A stretch of 64,000 nt of DNA from Alphaproteobacteria bacterium UBA3773 (GCA_002372275.1 DFFP01000025.1:3352-67351), one strand, 5' to 3'; numbered from the stretch's first letter, positions 1-8,810 are shown. The notes: generated by a model from the sequence alone, not told the origin. Numbers and translations: made by a program.

Positions 1-195
1 GGGTTGGGCGAAATGAACCCCGAACAGCTTTGGGAAACAACACTTGATCCGGAAGCGCGTTCTTTATTACAAGTCAAAATCGACCATATGGAAGAGGCCG
101 ATGAAGTCTTTTCAACCTTGATGGGTGATGTGGTTGAACCCAGAAAAGAATTTATTCAAGAAAATGCCTTAAATGTTGTGAATTTGGATATTTAA
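1..195 (+). CDS. gyrB: DNA gyrase subunit B, C-terminal end (partial)
   Basis: This is the last 64 codons of a gene that begins left of the window. The reading frame is open from base 1 and contains the [14 protein letters not shown] block of the TOPRIM/C-terminal region of type II topoisomerase B subunits, followed by the usual short tail ending in NVVNLDI. GyrB is the ATPase subunit that, with GyrA, introduces negative supercoils into DNA. ParE has a similar end, but the tail with [20 protein letters not shown] fits GyrB better. A strong hairpin terminator follows within 30 bases. Confidence 0.93.
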   Translation, partial: GLGEMNPEQLWETTLDPEARSLLQVKIDHMEEADEVFSTLMGDVVEPRKEFIQENALNVVNLDI

Positions 196-222
196 GGGTT
201 TGATAGACTTTCTCTTCTCCCG

Positions 223-254
223 GCCGCTTTTCAGTTTTGAAAGGCGGCTTTTTT
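223..254 (+). terminator. intrinsic terminator of gyrB
   Basis: A GC-rich 10-bp stem (223-232 with 239-248, one G-T wobble) is followed directly by a run of six T on the plus strand, 28 bases after the gyrB stop codon. Confidence 0.85.
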
Positions 255-260
255 GCAGTC

Positions 261-294
261 AAAGAAAGCCTCCCGATGGGGAGGCTTTCTTTTT
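261..294. terminator. bidirectional hairpin between gyrB and the OmpA-like gene
   Basis: A perfect 14-bp inverted repeat (261-274 with 281-294 including flanking A/T, loop GATG) has A-rich and T-rich flanks, so it can terminate in both directions. It lies between the end of gyrB on the plus strand and the end of the OmpA-like lipoprotein gene on the minus strand. Confidence 0.8.
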
Positions 295-312
295 ATAAAA
301 TCAAAACAAAAT

Positions 313-951
313 TTATTGTGCGTTAATTAAATAAATTTCAACACGTCTGTTTTGTTCTCTGCCTTCTGCGGTTGCATTTGTTGCAATCGGGTTTGACGCG
401 CCCATACCGGCAGCTGAAATACGCGTAGCCGCCACACCTCTTAACACCAAATAGTTTGCAACAGTTTGAGCTCTTCTTTGTGAAAGCGGGATATTGATTT
501 TATCATTTCCCGTTGAATCCGTATAACCTAAAACCTGCAAGTTTGTTTTGTTATATTCTTTAGCCACAATCGCAACCGAATCCAAAACTCTGTTTGCACT
601 TGTTTTCATCACATCTTCATTGGTGTTAAATGTGATGGCGTTTGGCATAATCAGCCTGATATTTTGACCGTCTCTGGCCACCTGAACACCTGTTCCTTGC
701 AGGCTTTCACGAAGTTTTCTTGCCTGAATATCCATATAACCGCCCGTACCGGCACCTGCCACCGCGCCGACACCTGCGCCGATCAGCGCACCTTTTTCAC
801 CGCCGACAAGTGCGCCCACACCGGCGCCGAGTGCCGTTCCGATACCTGTTCCCCAAGCTGTTTTCGAAACCTTAGATTCACCTGTATAAGGATCTGTGGC
901 ACAAGCGCCCAAAAACAACACAGCTATGAATGATAAAATGATTTTTTTCAA
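313..951 (-). CDS. OmpA-family lipoprotein with glycine zipper (YiaD-like)
   Basis: An outer-membrane lipoprotein likely to bind peptidoglycan through an OmpA-type domain. The signal peptide ends in a lipobox LGAC with the lipidated Cys at residue 17. A glycine-zipper segment of alternating G/A residues follows (about residues 35-75), then an OmpA C-terminal domain over the last 110 residues with the typical GYTDSTG and LSQRRAQTVANYL motifs. An in-frame GTG lies at 972, but the AGGAG ribosome site falls just before the TTG at 951, so TTG is chosen. The layout matches YiaD/Pal-like proteins; Pal itself usually lacks the glycine zipper. Confidence 0.85.
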   Translation of the reverse strand: MKKIILSFIAVLFLGACATDPYTGESKVSKTAWGTGIGTALGAGVGALVGGEKGALIGAGVGAVAGAGTGGYMDIQARKLRESLQGTGVQVARDGQNIRLIMPNAITFNTNEDVMKTSANRVLDSVAIVAKEYNKTNLQVLGYTDSTGNDKINIPLSQRRAQTVANYLVLRGVAATRISAAGMGASNPIATNATAEGREQNRRVEIYLINAQ

Positions 952-1041
952 TTTTTTTCTCCTTAAAAACACCTTCTTAAGGTAGCCTTAAAAATCACAT
1001 TAATCAAGAAAAACTTTCAAAAAGATAGAAGGAAAATAATC

Positions 1042-1070
1042 TTGACAATATTTGCATTTCATCATATAAA
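1042..1070 (+). promoter_or_regulatory. sigma70-type promoter of valS
   Basis: TTGACA (1042-1047) and TATAAA (1065-1070) are separated by exactly 17 bases. They stand 31 bases before the valS start, which has an AGGAG ribosome site. Confidence 0.8.
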
Positions 1071-1100
1071 CTTCACCATGTTTTTAAATAGGAGAATGTC

Positions 1101-3689
1101 ATGAAATATAAAGAGATTTCAAGCCTTGATGATAAATTAAATATCTCAGAGGTTGAAAACCGCTGTAAAGAATATTGGCAGCAAACGGGCGTTTATCGGT
1201 ATAATCCTGATAAATCAAGGGAACAAACTTTTATTGTTGATACCCCGCCGCCGACCGTATCAGGCTCTCTTCATATCGGGCATATTTTCAGTTACACACA
1301 AACGGATGTTATCTCAAGATACCAACGAATGAAAGGAAAAACGGTTTTATATCCGATCGGGTGGGATGATAACGGCCTACCGACTGAAAGAAGGGTTCAA
1401 AACTATTACAATATTTCATGCGATCCGACACTTCCTTATGACAATAATTTCAAGCCTGAACACATTGAAAACAATAAATCACCTGTCAAAGAAATTTCCC
1501 GCAAAAATTTTATTGAGGCATGTGAAGAATTAACAGGCTCCGATGAAGGTATTTTTGAAAATGTATTCAAAAACATCGGACACTCTTATGATTGGAACAT
1601 TAAATACTCAACCATCAGCCCGTCTTCCATTAAAGTTTCGCAAGAATCTTTTATAGATCTATATAAAAAAGGCGAAGTGTTACAGGTTGAATCACCGACC
1701 ATGTGGGATGTGACTTTCCAGTCCGCCGTTGCACAAGCTGAAATTGAAGACAGAGAAACGGCAGGTTTTTTCCATGACATTAAATTCAAAATCGAAGGAA
1801 CAGATGAGAGTGTTGTGATTGCCACCACCCGTCCGGAATTTTTACCGGCCTGTATTGCTATTGTTGCACATCCTGATGATGAAAGATATCAACGCTTTTT
1901 CGGCAAAAAAGTAATTATTCCTCTCTTTGGCAGCAAAGTTGATATTATCGCTTCCGAGCATGCCGAAAAAGATAAAGGCACGGGTATTATGATGGTTTGT
2001 ACTTTCGGGGATGCCGCCGACGTTCAGTGGTGGAAACAATCAGGTTTACCGCTTAAACAAATCATCGGTCTTGACGGCTGCTTACTTGATGTCAAATTCG
2101 GTCAAGAACCATTTACTTCCGAAAATCCTTCAAGAGCAAATGAATATTATCAGCAACTTGTCGGTTTAACGACCAAACAGGCACGTGAAAAAATCGTCTC
2201 ATTTTTAAGAGAAAGCGGCGATTTAGCTTCTGAACCGCGCCCGATTACACATGCCGTTAAATTTTACGAAAAAGGCAATCGTCCTCTTGAATTTGTAACT
2301 TCACGTCAATGGTTTGTTAAATTACAAGATAAAAAACAACAAATGATTGAAGCCGGACGCCAAATCAAATGGAAACCGGAACATATGCAGATTCGTTATG
2401 AAGAATGGGTTAAAGGGCTTAATCAAGATTGGTGTATTTCGCGCCAACGCTTTTTCGGCGTTCCCTTCCCTGTTTGGTACCGCTTAGATGACAAAGGGCA
2501 ACCCATCTACGACAACCCCATTATTGCAGATCTCAATCAACTCCCTGTTGACCCGATGGTTGATACACCTAAAGGCTTTACCTCTGATATGCGCGGCAAA
2601 CCGAACGGCTTTATCGGTGATAAAGACGTGATGGACACATGGGCAACATCTGCTTTAACTCCTCAAATCGTTCTTGATAAAGTCCAAAATAAAAAAATAG
2701 CTTTACCGTTTGATATCCGCCCGCAAGCGCATGATATTATTCGTACATGGGCATTTTATACAATTGCAAAATCATTAATACATGTCCATACAATTCCTTG
2801 GAAAGAGGTTTTAATCAGCGGCTTTATTTTAGATCCTGACCGCAAAAAAATGTCAAAATCAAAAGGTAACGTTGTCACACCGCAACATTTAATTGATTCT
2901 TACGGTGCCGATTCTGTCAGATATTGGGCTTCGCGCGCACACTTAGGTGTCGATACCGCTTTTGAAGAACAAGTGATGGCTCAGGGCAAAAAGTTAGTGA
3001 CCAAAATATTTAACGCAAGCAAATTTGTGTTCCAAATTTTTGAAAGAGGCAATCTTAAAAATCAAGAAAACTATCAAAAATACATTACATCCAAACTTGA
3101 TTTATCTTGGATGAATAAGCTTTCCCAAATGCTTCAAACAGCTTCAAAATCACTCGAAGAATACGATTACGCTTCGGCTTTAGATGTTGTCGAGAAAAGA
3201 TTTTGGGATTTTTGCGATAATTATCTTGAGATTGTTAAAAAACGCGCTTACTCGGAAGACAGTGATTCTGCAATAGCGTCACTGATTACAACAATTGATG
3301 TTTTCTTAAAAGCTTTTGCACCGTTCTGCCCGTTTATCACCGAAGAAGTTTATCAGGTTCGTCCGTGGGCTCAAGCAAACGGGTCTATTCATGCCACCTT
3401 ATGGCCAAAGCTTGAAGATGTTTTTTCTTCTGATATTCAAAGTTCTGATAATTTGTATGATTATATTTCATTTATCACCGCTGAAATCAGAAAAGCCAAA
3501 ACAAAAGAAAATGCTTCACAAAGAACGGGTATTGATCAAATCACGCTTTCAGCGCCTGAAAACATTCAATCTTTGATCAAGCCTTGCCTGATTGATATTT
3601 ATAATGTCGGAAGTATCAATAACGATATAACCTTAAAAATATCCGATAAATTAGAAGTATCAGATATCACCTTGGCCCCTGTTGCTTAA
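1101..3689 (+). CDS. valS: valyl-tRNA synthetase, archaeal-type
   Basis: Class I aminoacyl-tRNA synthetase that charges tRNA-Val with valine. The HIGH signature is at residues 58-61 (PPPTVSGSLHIGH) and the KMSKS loop near residue 584 (DRKKMSKSKGNV). The editing domain lies between them, and the anticodon-binding region is in the C-terminal third. At 862 residues it is shorter than the roughly 950 of E. coli ValS. The WCISRQRFFGVPFPVWY block resembles the archaeal/eukaryotic-like ValRS known from Rickettsiales and other alphaproteobacteria. The start follows AGGAG by 7 bases. No clear terminator follows; repeats begin directly downstream. Confidence 0.95.
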   Translation: MKYKEISSLDDKLNISEVENRCKEYWQQTGVYRYNPDKSREQTFIVDTPPPTVSGSLHIGHIFSYTQTDVISRYQRMKGKTVLYPIGWDDNGLPTERRVQNYYNISCDPTLPYDNNFKPEHIENNKSPVKEISRKNFIEACEELTGSDEGIFENVFKNIGHSYDWNIKYSTISPSSIKVSQESFIDLYKKGEVLQVESPTMWDVTFQSAVAQAEIEDRETAGFFHDIKFKIEGTDESVVIATTRPEFLPACIAIVAHPDDERYQRFFGKKVIIPLFGSKVDIIASEHAEKDKGTGIMMVCTFGDAADVQWWKQSGLPLKQIIGLDGCLLDVKFGQEPFTSENPSRANEYYQQLVGLTTKQAREKIVSFLRESGDLASEPRPITHAVKFYEKGNRPLEFVTSRQWFVKLQDKKQQMIEAGRQIKWKPEHMQIRYEEWVKGLNQDWCISRQRFFGVPFPVWYRLDDKGQPIYDNPIIADLNQLPVDPMVDTPKGFTSDMRGKPNGFIGDKDVMDTWATSALTPQIVLDKVQNKKIALPFDIRPQAHDIIRTWAFYTIAKSLIHVHTIPWKEVLISGFILDPDRKKMSKSKGNVVTPQHLIDSYGADSVRYWASRAHLGVDTAFEEQVMAQGKKLVTKIFNASKFVFQIFERGNLKNQENYQKYITSKLDLSWMNKLSQMLQTASKSLEEYDYASALDVVEKRFWDFCDNYLEIVKKRAYSEDSDSAIASLITTIDVFLKAFAPFCPFITEEVYQVRPWAQANGSIHATLWPKLEDVFSSDIQSSDNLYDYISFITAEIRKAKTKENASQRTGIDQITLSAPENIQSLIKPCLIDIYNVGSINNDITLKISDKLEVSDITLAPVA

Positions 3690-4221
3690 AAAGAATTTTG
3701 CCAAATAAACAAGCGTGTCATGCTGAACGTATTGGAGCGCGACAGCTACGCATTGTCATCCTGGAATCAACGATGAGCAAGCTTGTCGCGCTCTATTTGT
3801 TTCAGGATCTTTACCCGTCACCCTTAGATTTATCCCGAGGGTCTCTCTATCTGTCACGCCTCGAGAACACCATCGGTGTTCGAGATTAGGCGTCCATGAA
3901 AGCAACAAAATCGCCATTCCGAGGAACGCCCTGAGGCGTGACGTCGGAATCCATTCCTTATAAAAAGAATTTTCGCAAACACCGTGTCGCAATCCATTCC
4001 CTATTTACCCTCCCCTTAAGAGGCTCCATTTCTTTTCTCCCCCTTGAGGGGGGAGGTTTGGAGAGGGTGAAAATCATTTACCCTTATTAATAATCTTTTA
4101 TAGCTCAAACGGCGACATTTTGTTCATAAGCAAATACAGCGAAATTAACAAACAAGTGACCAAAGAGAATGCCAGCTCTCTAGAAGATAAAGAGAGGGTG
4201 ATAATAAATAATTCCTTACCC
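3690..4221. repeat. cluster of small palindromic repeats (downstream of secreted-protein gene)
   Basis: No gene is supported in these 530 bases. Short palindromic units are packed together. One at 3851-3893 has a conserved outer stem (CTGTCACGCCT with AGGCGT) and a private inner stem of AACACC with GGTGTT. Others pair GGAATGG with its complement and read, on the minus strand, ATTCCGACGTCACGC followed by GCGTTCCTCGGAAT. The same types of unit recur at 25519-25820 and 46817-47045, each time 3' of a gene of the shared-tail secreted family. Short frames in it are by-products of the repeats. Confidence 0.7.
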
Positions 4222-5130
4222 CTACCGATACCTTAACTTAAACGTATTTTTATTATCTTTCACAAGCGCTGAGGCCTCATCAACGTTCAAAATTCTTTTT
4301 CCTTGTAAACCAATTAGCTTTCCATCTTTATCATAAATCGCCACCGATCCATCTGAAGCATAAGAATATCGTTCAAGCAGTTCACCATTACCATTATATT
4401 TACCTAAAATCTTCCCATTCTCATCTTTTTTGGTATAACTTCCGGATATCACATCACCATTTGCCGTAAAATTTTCAAAACTGCCAAAAATTTGTGTAAT
4501 ATTACCATCTTTATCATAAACCACATAATTATCCCCGTCTTTTTCATAGATAAGCGCATTACTTCCGCATTTTGAAGATGTGCAATATACTGTTCCGCTC
4601 GGCCAATACGTTAATTCAACATCTCCCTGTACCCATGGGTAATATATTCGAGTATTTTCTGGAATAACCACACGTTTGACACCTGAAGAATAAAAAATAT
4701 TGCCGGTTATTTTTTCTACAGTTTCAGGTATAACTAAATTTGGTGTAGACAAACGATAAAAAGCACCACCATTTATTTCTTTTAATGAATTTGGTAAAGA
4801 TACTTCTCCGGCGCTTAAACCCGTATATCCTGAAAAACTGTCAGCAATACTTTCCATCCCTTCTGCAAAAACAATTTTTGAAAGATTTTTTGTCGGCATG
4901 TCTCTCAGCCAAGGAGACTGATATCCGTAATTTCCATAAATTGCCTCTGTTTTTTTGCCTGAAAATGTCAATGTATTTGAAGCAGAATCATACCGTGCCG
5001 TACAATCTGAACCGCACGACCAACAATTTGAATCCGTATCCCCGTTTTCTTGCCCACATGGCGTTGCAATACCTGCCAAAACAGGTTTAACCATTAACAG
5101 CAAAAAACTTAAACACAACATCTTTTTCAT
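4222..5130 (-). CDS. secreted BspA-like leucine-rich repeat protein with YD-like repeats and shared C-terminal tail
   Basis: A Sec signal peptide (about residues 1-20, cut after VLA) is followed by a Cys-rich stretch and LRR_5/BspA-type repeats (KIVFAEGMESI, SLPNSLKEI, LVIPETVEKI). Then come short repeats of the DKDGNIT / DENGKILGKYNGNGELL type and a tail KRI-L-NVDEASALVK ending in FKLRYR. The last 75 residues are about two-thirds identical to those of the protein at 24664-25518. GGGAGA stands 6 bases before the ATG at 5130, so that start is used rather than the TTG at 5145. The gene is preceded by leader RNA A and followed by palindromic repeats. Function unknown; a surface or exported adhesin-like role is inferred from LRR proteins in general. 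Confidence 0.8.
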   Translation of the reverse strand: MKKMLCLSFLLLMVKPVLAGIATPCGQENGDTDSNCWSCGSDCTARYDSASNTLTFSGKKTEAIYGNYGYQSPWLRDMPTKNLSKIVFAEGMESIADSFSGYTGLSAGEVSLPNSLKEINGGAFYRLSTPNLVIPETVEKITGNIFYSSGVKRVVIPENTRIYYPWVQGDVELTYWPSGTVYCTSSKCGSNALIYEKDGDNYVVYDKDGNITQIFGSFENFTANGDVISGSYTKKDENGKILGKYNGNGELLERYSYASDGSVAIYDKDGKLIGLQGKRILNVDEASALVKDNKNTFKLRYR

Positions 5131-5152
5131 TATTTTTTCTCCCAACTATTAT

Positions 5153-5178
5153 AAAAAAAATCGCTTTCATAAAAAGCG
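5153..5178 (-). terminator. intrinsic terminator of leader RNA A
   Basis: On the minus strand a 6-bp stem (5178-5173 with 5167-5162) is followed by A and eight T. It ends only 22 bases before the start codon at 5130, leaving no room for a separate promoter, so it probably acts as an attenuator for that gene. Confidence 0.75.
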
Positions 5179-5338
5179 ACTGGAAGTTGGAAACTACTAA
5201 CTAGAAATAGTGCGCATATTCGCTAAATGCTTATTTTGCGACCTTCCAGTCCAAACTGGAAGCTTGACATCATAAAAACTATGACGCTAGTTATGAGGTT
5301 TCCACACCCCAGATAGCTTTTTTTTGCCATCTATCGTT
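5153..5338 (-). promoter_or_regulatory. structured leader RNA A (candidate attenuator/riboswitch)
   Basis: Minus-strand leader of the secreted-protein gene. A closing stem is formed by 5303-5298 with 5194-5189 (GGAAAC/GTTTCC) and 5292-5287 with 5204-5199 (AACTAG/CTAGTT). Inside lies an 8-bp hairpin (5262-5255 with 5250-5243) with a TTGG loop. An exact second copy of its 5' arm, CTTCCAGT, lies at 5186-5179 and abuts the terminator stem, so the 3' arm has two possible partners. The block AAATAAG-x-CATTT...GAATA is shared with leader RNA B at 45.8 kb. No known riboswitch class was recognised. Confidence 0.6.
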
Positions 5339-5367
5339 ATTGTAACAAATATTGTCAAACAAAGCAA
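5339..5367 (-). promoter_or_regulatory. promoter of leader RNA A
   Basis: On the minus strand TTGCTT (5367-5362) and TACAAT (5344-5339) are 17 bases apart. A second option is TTGACA (5358-5353) with GATAGA 17 bases further on. Either would start transcription at the head of the structured leader. Confidence 0.55.
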
Positions 5368-5433
5368 GAAAAAAAGCCACCTGACAACAGACGGCTTCAT
5401 TATAAAATTTTTACAATACTGTAAAGTGCTGTT

Positions 5434-5685
5434 TTATTCTTCCGTTTTTTCAAGCTCTTGAACATTTTGTTCCTGAGCTTGATTTTTTGTATCAAGAATA
5501 AACGAAAATTCCTTTATGATTTCACCGGCGACTTTATCATAATCCACTTTATACGATTTTTTATAGATCATTTCTTTTGTGAGTTCAAAAATATCTTCTT
5601 TCGAAACAATTTCTTTTTTCTCAAGCAAAATATTTCGAATGGAAGTTAATATTTCTTCTGTTGATATTTCTTCCGTTTCGTTCAT
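5434..5685 (-). CDS. short PopZ-like (DUF2497) protein
   Basis: The N-terminus, EEISTEEILTSIRNILLEKKE, matches the conserved 'EEILASIRRIIADE' opening of the alphaproteobacterial PopZ/DUF2497 family, polar organising proteins that anchor ParB-parS. Homologues are typically near tolC and valS, as here (10 bases downstream of tolC on the same strand). At 83 residues it is much shorter than PopZ (about 180). It lacks the proline/acidic spacer, and the usual C-terminal oligomerisation helices are reduced to an amphipathic stretch around residues 35-65. Assignment rests on the N-terminal motif plus synteny. Whether it still forms polar hubs cannot be told. Confidence 0.6.
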   Translation of the reverse strand: MNETEEISTEEILTSIRNILLEKKEIVSKEDIFELTKEMIYKKSYKVDYDKVAGEIIKEFSFILDTKNQAQEQNVQELEKTEE

Positions 5686-5694
5686 ATTTCATCC

Positions 5695-7056
5695 TTATTT
5701 ATCAATCGAAAGTGAAAGCCATTTATTTCTGATTTTTTGGCTCATTTCATCAGGGTTATGATATTTCACGTTTAATTTTAAATCTTTTGCGGTTAATTTA
5801 CCCATTGAAAGTAAAAGTGCCATTCCTGAAACGTAATAATCACGTCTGGCCTCAACTTCAGCCACATTAGCATTTAAAAGTTCCTGATAAGCGTCTAAAA
5901 CGTCCAAAACAGTTCTGTTTCCGAGTGCTTCTTCCTGCTGAACACCGTCAAGTGCAATCGCATACGCTTTAATTTGATCTTTTGAGGATTCGATGCGTGA
6001 CTCGTTTGTGACCATATATTCATAGTTACCCGAAACGGTTGCAATCATCGCTCTTTCAGCTTCTCTGACTTTTTCTTCAGCTTCCCATCTTTTATACTTA
6101 CTTTGCCTGATTTTAGCGCGTGTTTCACCCGAAGAATAAAGCGGCACAACCATATTAACCCCCCATTGATATGTGTGTGTTTCCGGATCTTTTGAGCGAT
6201 AAGCTTCTTGTTTCGATCTTGCAGCCGAAGCTTCAAAATTAACTTGCGGAAGAAGTGCTCCTTCGTTTGCAACAACCGTATTTTTTTGTGCTTTTAAGGC
6301 ACTTTTAGCAGCTTTTAATTCATAATTGTGTTCATAAGCGAATTTTAAGGCTTCATCGGCATCTTTCGGAAAAGCCTCTGATAAACTGGCCGGTTCTGTT
6401 AAATTTTCGGGTGTTGTTCCGATAATTTGAATATAGATTGCTTTAGAGGCCGCTAAATTTCCCTCAGCGGCAATTCGGCTTGAAATCGCAGCACTGTGGC
6501 GAGCCTCAGCCTGAGCCACATCCGTACGCGTCACCTCCCCCACATTAAAACGTTCACGCGTTTCATCTAAACGTTTTTTCAAAAGTTTTTCATTATTTTT
6601 TTGTAAATTCACAATAGATTCATCTTTTAAAACGTCCAAATAAGCTGTTGAAGCGGCAAGCAATATTTCCTGCTCCACTTCATATAAAGCATATTGTTCA
6701 GCCTCAGCTGCTTTATCAGCTGCCCTCACAGCGTAATACGTTGAAAGTCCGTTAAAAATAGGCTGACTTAAAACGGCGGCAATTGATTTTTGATATCCGT
6801 CATTATATTGAACAGCCGGGTTCATATCGTTATGGGCGTGTGTATCTGTATATCCGCCTTTTAAGGCAATATTCGGGCGGTATCCTGATTTTGCAATCGC
6901 TACATTTTCGCTGACAGATCCTAAATTTGCTCTTTCTCCTGCTAAAGTCGGGTTATGATTATAAGCATCTTCCATAGCTTCAAAAATAGATGCGGCCTGA
7001 ACATTGAAGCAAACGGCCGAAAAACAGCAAAAAGACCAAAAAATTATTCTTTTCAT
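5695..7056 (-). CDS. tolC: TolC-family outer-membrane efflux protein
   Basis: Outer-membrane channel/tunnel subunit of tripartite efflux or type I secretion systems. A signal peptide (residues 1-21, ending VQA) precedes two OEP domains. Heptad-rich helical segments occur around residues 80-200 and 290-400, with the usual TRTDVAQAEARHSAA and NRTVLDVLDAYQELLNANV motifs. The length of 453 residues is normal for the family. It carries no lipobox, unlike the second OEP protein in this window at 44336-45745. It is transcribed away from gltX and runs into the PopZ-like gene. Confidence 0.93.
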   Translation of the reverse strand: MKRIIFWSFCCFSAVCFNVQAASIFEAMEDAYNHNPTLAGERANLGSVSENVAIAKSGYRPNIALKGGYTDTHAHNDMNPAVQYNDGYQKSIAAVLSQPIFNGLSTYYAVRAADKAAEAEQYALYEVEQEILLAASTAYLDVLKDESIVNLQKNNEKLLKKRLDETRERFNVGEVTRTDVAQAEARHSAAISSRIAAEGNLAASKAIYIQIIGTTPENLTEPASLSEAFPKDADEALKFAYEHNYELKAAKSALKAQKNTVVANEGALLPQVNFEASAARSKQEAYRSKDPETHTYQWGVNMVVPLYSSGETRAKIRQSKYKRWEAEEKVREAERAMIATVSGNYEYMVTNESRIESSKDQIKAYAIALDGVQQEEALGNRTVLDVLDAYQELLNANVAEVEARRDYYVSGMALLLSMGKLTAKDLKLNVKYHNPDEMSQKIRNKWLSLSIDK

Positions 7057-7128
7057 ATAAGTTCAATCCTTACAAAACAAAACTTTTTTCATACTAAACA
7101 TTTTCCAAAATTTTGCAAGTTTTTTTTA

Positions 7129-7156
7129 TTGAAATCAAAATCAAACTTTATATAAT
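7129..7156 (+). promoter_or_regulatory. sigma70-type promoter of gltX
   Basis: TTGAAA (7129-7134) and a perfect TATAAT (7151-7156) are 16 bases apart, 32 bases before the gltX start codon. Confidence 0.75.
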
Positions 7157-7188
7157 GGGAATAATTTTGAATAGACAAGGATACAAAA

Positions 7189-8511
7189 ATGTCAAACGTT
7201 AAAGTAAGGTTTGCTCCCTCGCCGACGGGATATATGCATATCGGCAACACAAGAACGGCACTTTTTAACTGGCTCTGGGCGAAAAAAATCGGTGGCGAAT
7301 ACATGCTCCGTATTGATGACACCGACAAACTCCGTTCCAAAAAAGAATACGAAGATTCTTTAAGAGAAAGCCTTAAATGGCTCGGTCTTTTTTGGTCAAG
7401 CGAAGCGCGTCAATCCGCCCGTTTTGACAGATATAAAGAAGTCACGGCAGATTTAATTAAAAAAGGGCGCATTTATCCTTGTTATGAAACACCTGAAGAA
7501 CTCGAATTTAAGCGCAAATACGCTCTTTCAAAAAAACTTCCTCCGATTTACGACAGACAAGCCTTAAATTACACGCCGTCTGACATCGAACGCTTTGAAA
7601 GAGAAGGTCGCAAACCGCACTATCGCTTCAAATTAATTGATGGCGAAATTTCGTGGAATGATGCCGTCAGAGGCGAAGTTAAATACGATGCTTCCAAACT
7701 CTCTGACCCGATTATCATCAGAGAAGACGGTTCTTATCTTTATCACTTACCGTCTGTCATTGACGATACGGATTTCAAAATCACACATATTTTACGTGGC
7801 GAAGATCATGTCACAAACACAGCCTCCCAAATTCAAATGTTTGAAGCTATCGGAGGCCAAGTTCCAACCTTTGCACACCTTCCTTTATTGACCGGAAAAG
7901 AAGGAAAGTTATCTAAAAGACTTGGGAGTTTAGGCGTTCGTGAACTTAAAGCTGAAGGAATTGAAAATATGGCTATTTCTTCTTATTTAGCCAAACTCGG
8001 AACTTCTGAAAATATTGAACCCTTTTATAGTTTAGATGATTTAGCTCAAACGCTTGATTTTTCACTTATCGGTCGTTCTCAACCGAAATTTGATGTCGAT
8101 GATTTAAGACGTTTCAATCAAAAATACGTTCATAATCTTCCTTTTGAAAATATCAAAGACCGTTATAACGTCACAGAAGACTTTTTTAATGAAGTCAAGT
8201 CCAACTTAAACAAGGCGGATGATATTATTATTTGGGATAAAATTTGTAATGATGAGATTAACCCTCAAATTTTAAATCCGTCTTTAACGGACACGGCGGC
8301 CTCATTACTTCCAAGTGAGCCTTGGAATGAAACCACATTTCAAACATGGATTTCAGAAATAAAAGAAAAAACAGGCCTTAAAGGACATGATTTATTCCAT
8401 CCGATTCGCATGGCCGTGACCGGTATGGAAAGCGGTCCTGAGCTTAAAACTTTACTTCCTTTCATAGGTTATCAAAAAGTCCTCAAACGCCTTAAAGGTC
8501 AAAAAGCTTAA
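7189..8511 (+). CDS. gltX: glutamyl-tRNA synthetase
   Basis: Class Ic synthetase that attaches glutamate to tRNA-Glu. The HIGH-type motif is at residues 17-20 (PSPTGYMHIGNTRTALFNW) and the KMSKS-type motif KLSKRLGS near residue 241. The length of 440 is a little shorter than typical. Alphaproteobacteria usually carry two paralogues, one of which charges tRNA-Gln for later amidation by GatCAB. The unusual SLGVRELKAEGIENMAI segment after KLSKR resembles the divergent paralogue, but which one this is cannot be decided here. The start follows AAGGAT. Confidence 0.93.
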   Translation: MSNVKVRFAPSPTGYMHIGNTRTALFNWLWAKKIGGEYMLRIDDTDKLRSKKEYEDSLRESLKWLGLFWSSEARQSARFDRYKEVTADLIKKGRIYPCYETPEELEFKRKYALSKKLPPIYDRQALNYTPSDIERFEREGRKPHYRFKLIDGEISWNDAVRGEVKYDASKLSDPIIIREDGSYLYHLPSVIDDTDFKITHILRGEDHVTNTASQIQMFEAIGGQVPTFAHLPLLTGKEGKLSKRLGSLGVRELKAEGIENMAISSYLAKLGTSENIEPFYSLDDLAQTLDFSLIGRSQPKFDVDDLRRFNQKYVHNLPFENIKDRYNVTEDFFNEVKSNLNKADDIIIWDKICNDEINPQILNPSLTDTAASLLPSEPWNETTFQTWISEIKEKTGLKGHDLFHPIRMAVTGMESGPELKTLLPFIGYQKVLKRLKGQKA

Positions 8512-8520
8512 AAACAAAAA

Positions 8521-8552
8521 AAATACCAAACTAAATGTTTGGTATTTTTTTT
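8521..8552 (+). terminator. intrinsic terminator of gltX
   Basis: A perfect 11-bp stem (8521-8531 with 8537-8547) with a 5-base loop is followed by T-rich sequence, starting 9 bases after the gltX stop. It is symmetric enough to work in both directions, and the small minus-strand gene at 8559 ends beside it. Confidence 0.85.
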
Positions 8553-8558
8553 AAATCT

Positions 8559-8810
8559 TTAACGCTTAAAAAAGACGTTAATTAAGGCTGCTATAAAAAT
8601 CGGAAATAAAAATCCGATCACATAAATTAAAGAAAATTCATCATCTGTTATTAACTTTGTCATAGCTGTCACAACAACAGCTAAACAAATAATGAAAACA
8701 GATAAATACTTGTTTTTCATTTTTTTCTCAGAGTGATTTAAAAAATAACACTCTAAAAAACACGCCGGAACACACCCGAGCATGAAAAAAAGAACGACAT
8801 CTGAACACAT
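8559..8810 (-). CDS. small membrane protein, unknown
   Basis: An 83-residue frame with three hydrophobic stretches (about residues 4-24, 36-52 and 63-80) and a basic C-terminus. No family was recognised. There is no good ribosome site at the first ATG. A later ATG (residue 31, MKNKYLSVF) has GAGAAA upstream and would leave a two-helix protein of 53 residues. It ends at the gltX terminator and lies upstream of the rho gene end. It is plausible but weakly supported. Confidence 0.4.
   Translation of the reverse strand: MCSDVVLFFMLGCVPACFLECYFLNHSEKKMKNKYLSVFIICLAVVVTAMTKLITDDEFSLIYVIGFLFPIFIAALINVFFKR

Noticed and set aside
3698..3992. Short frames in both directions after valS
   Set aside because: They run through palindromic repeats, have no ribosome site and show no protein-like composition.
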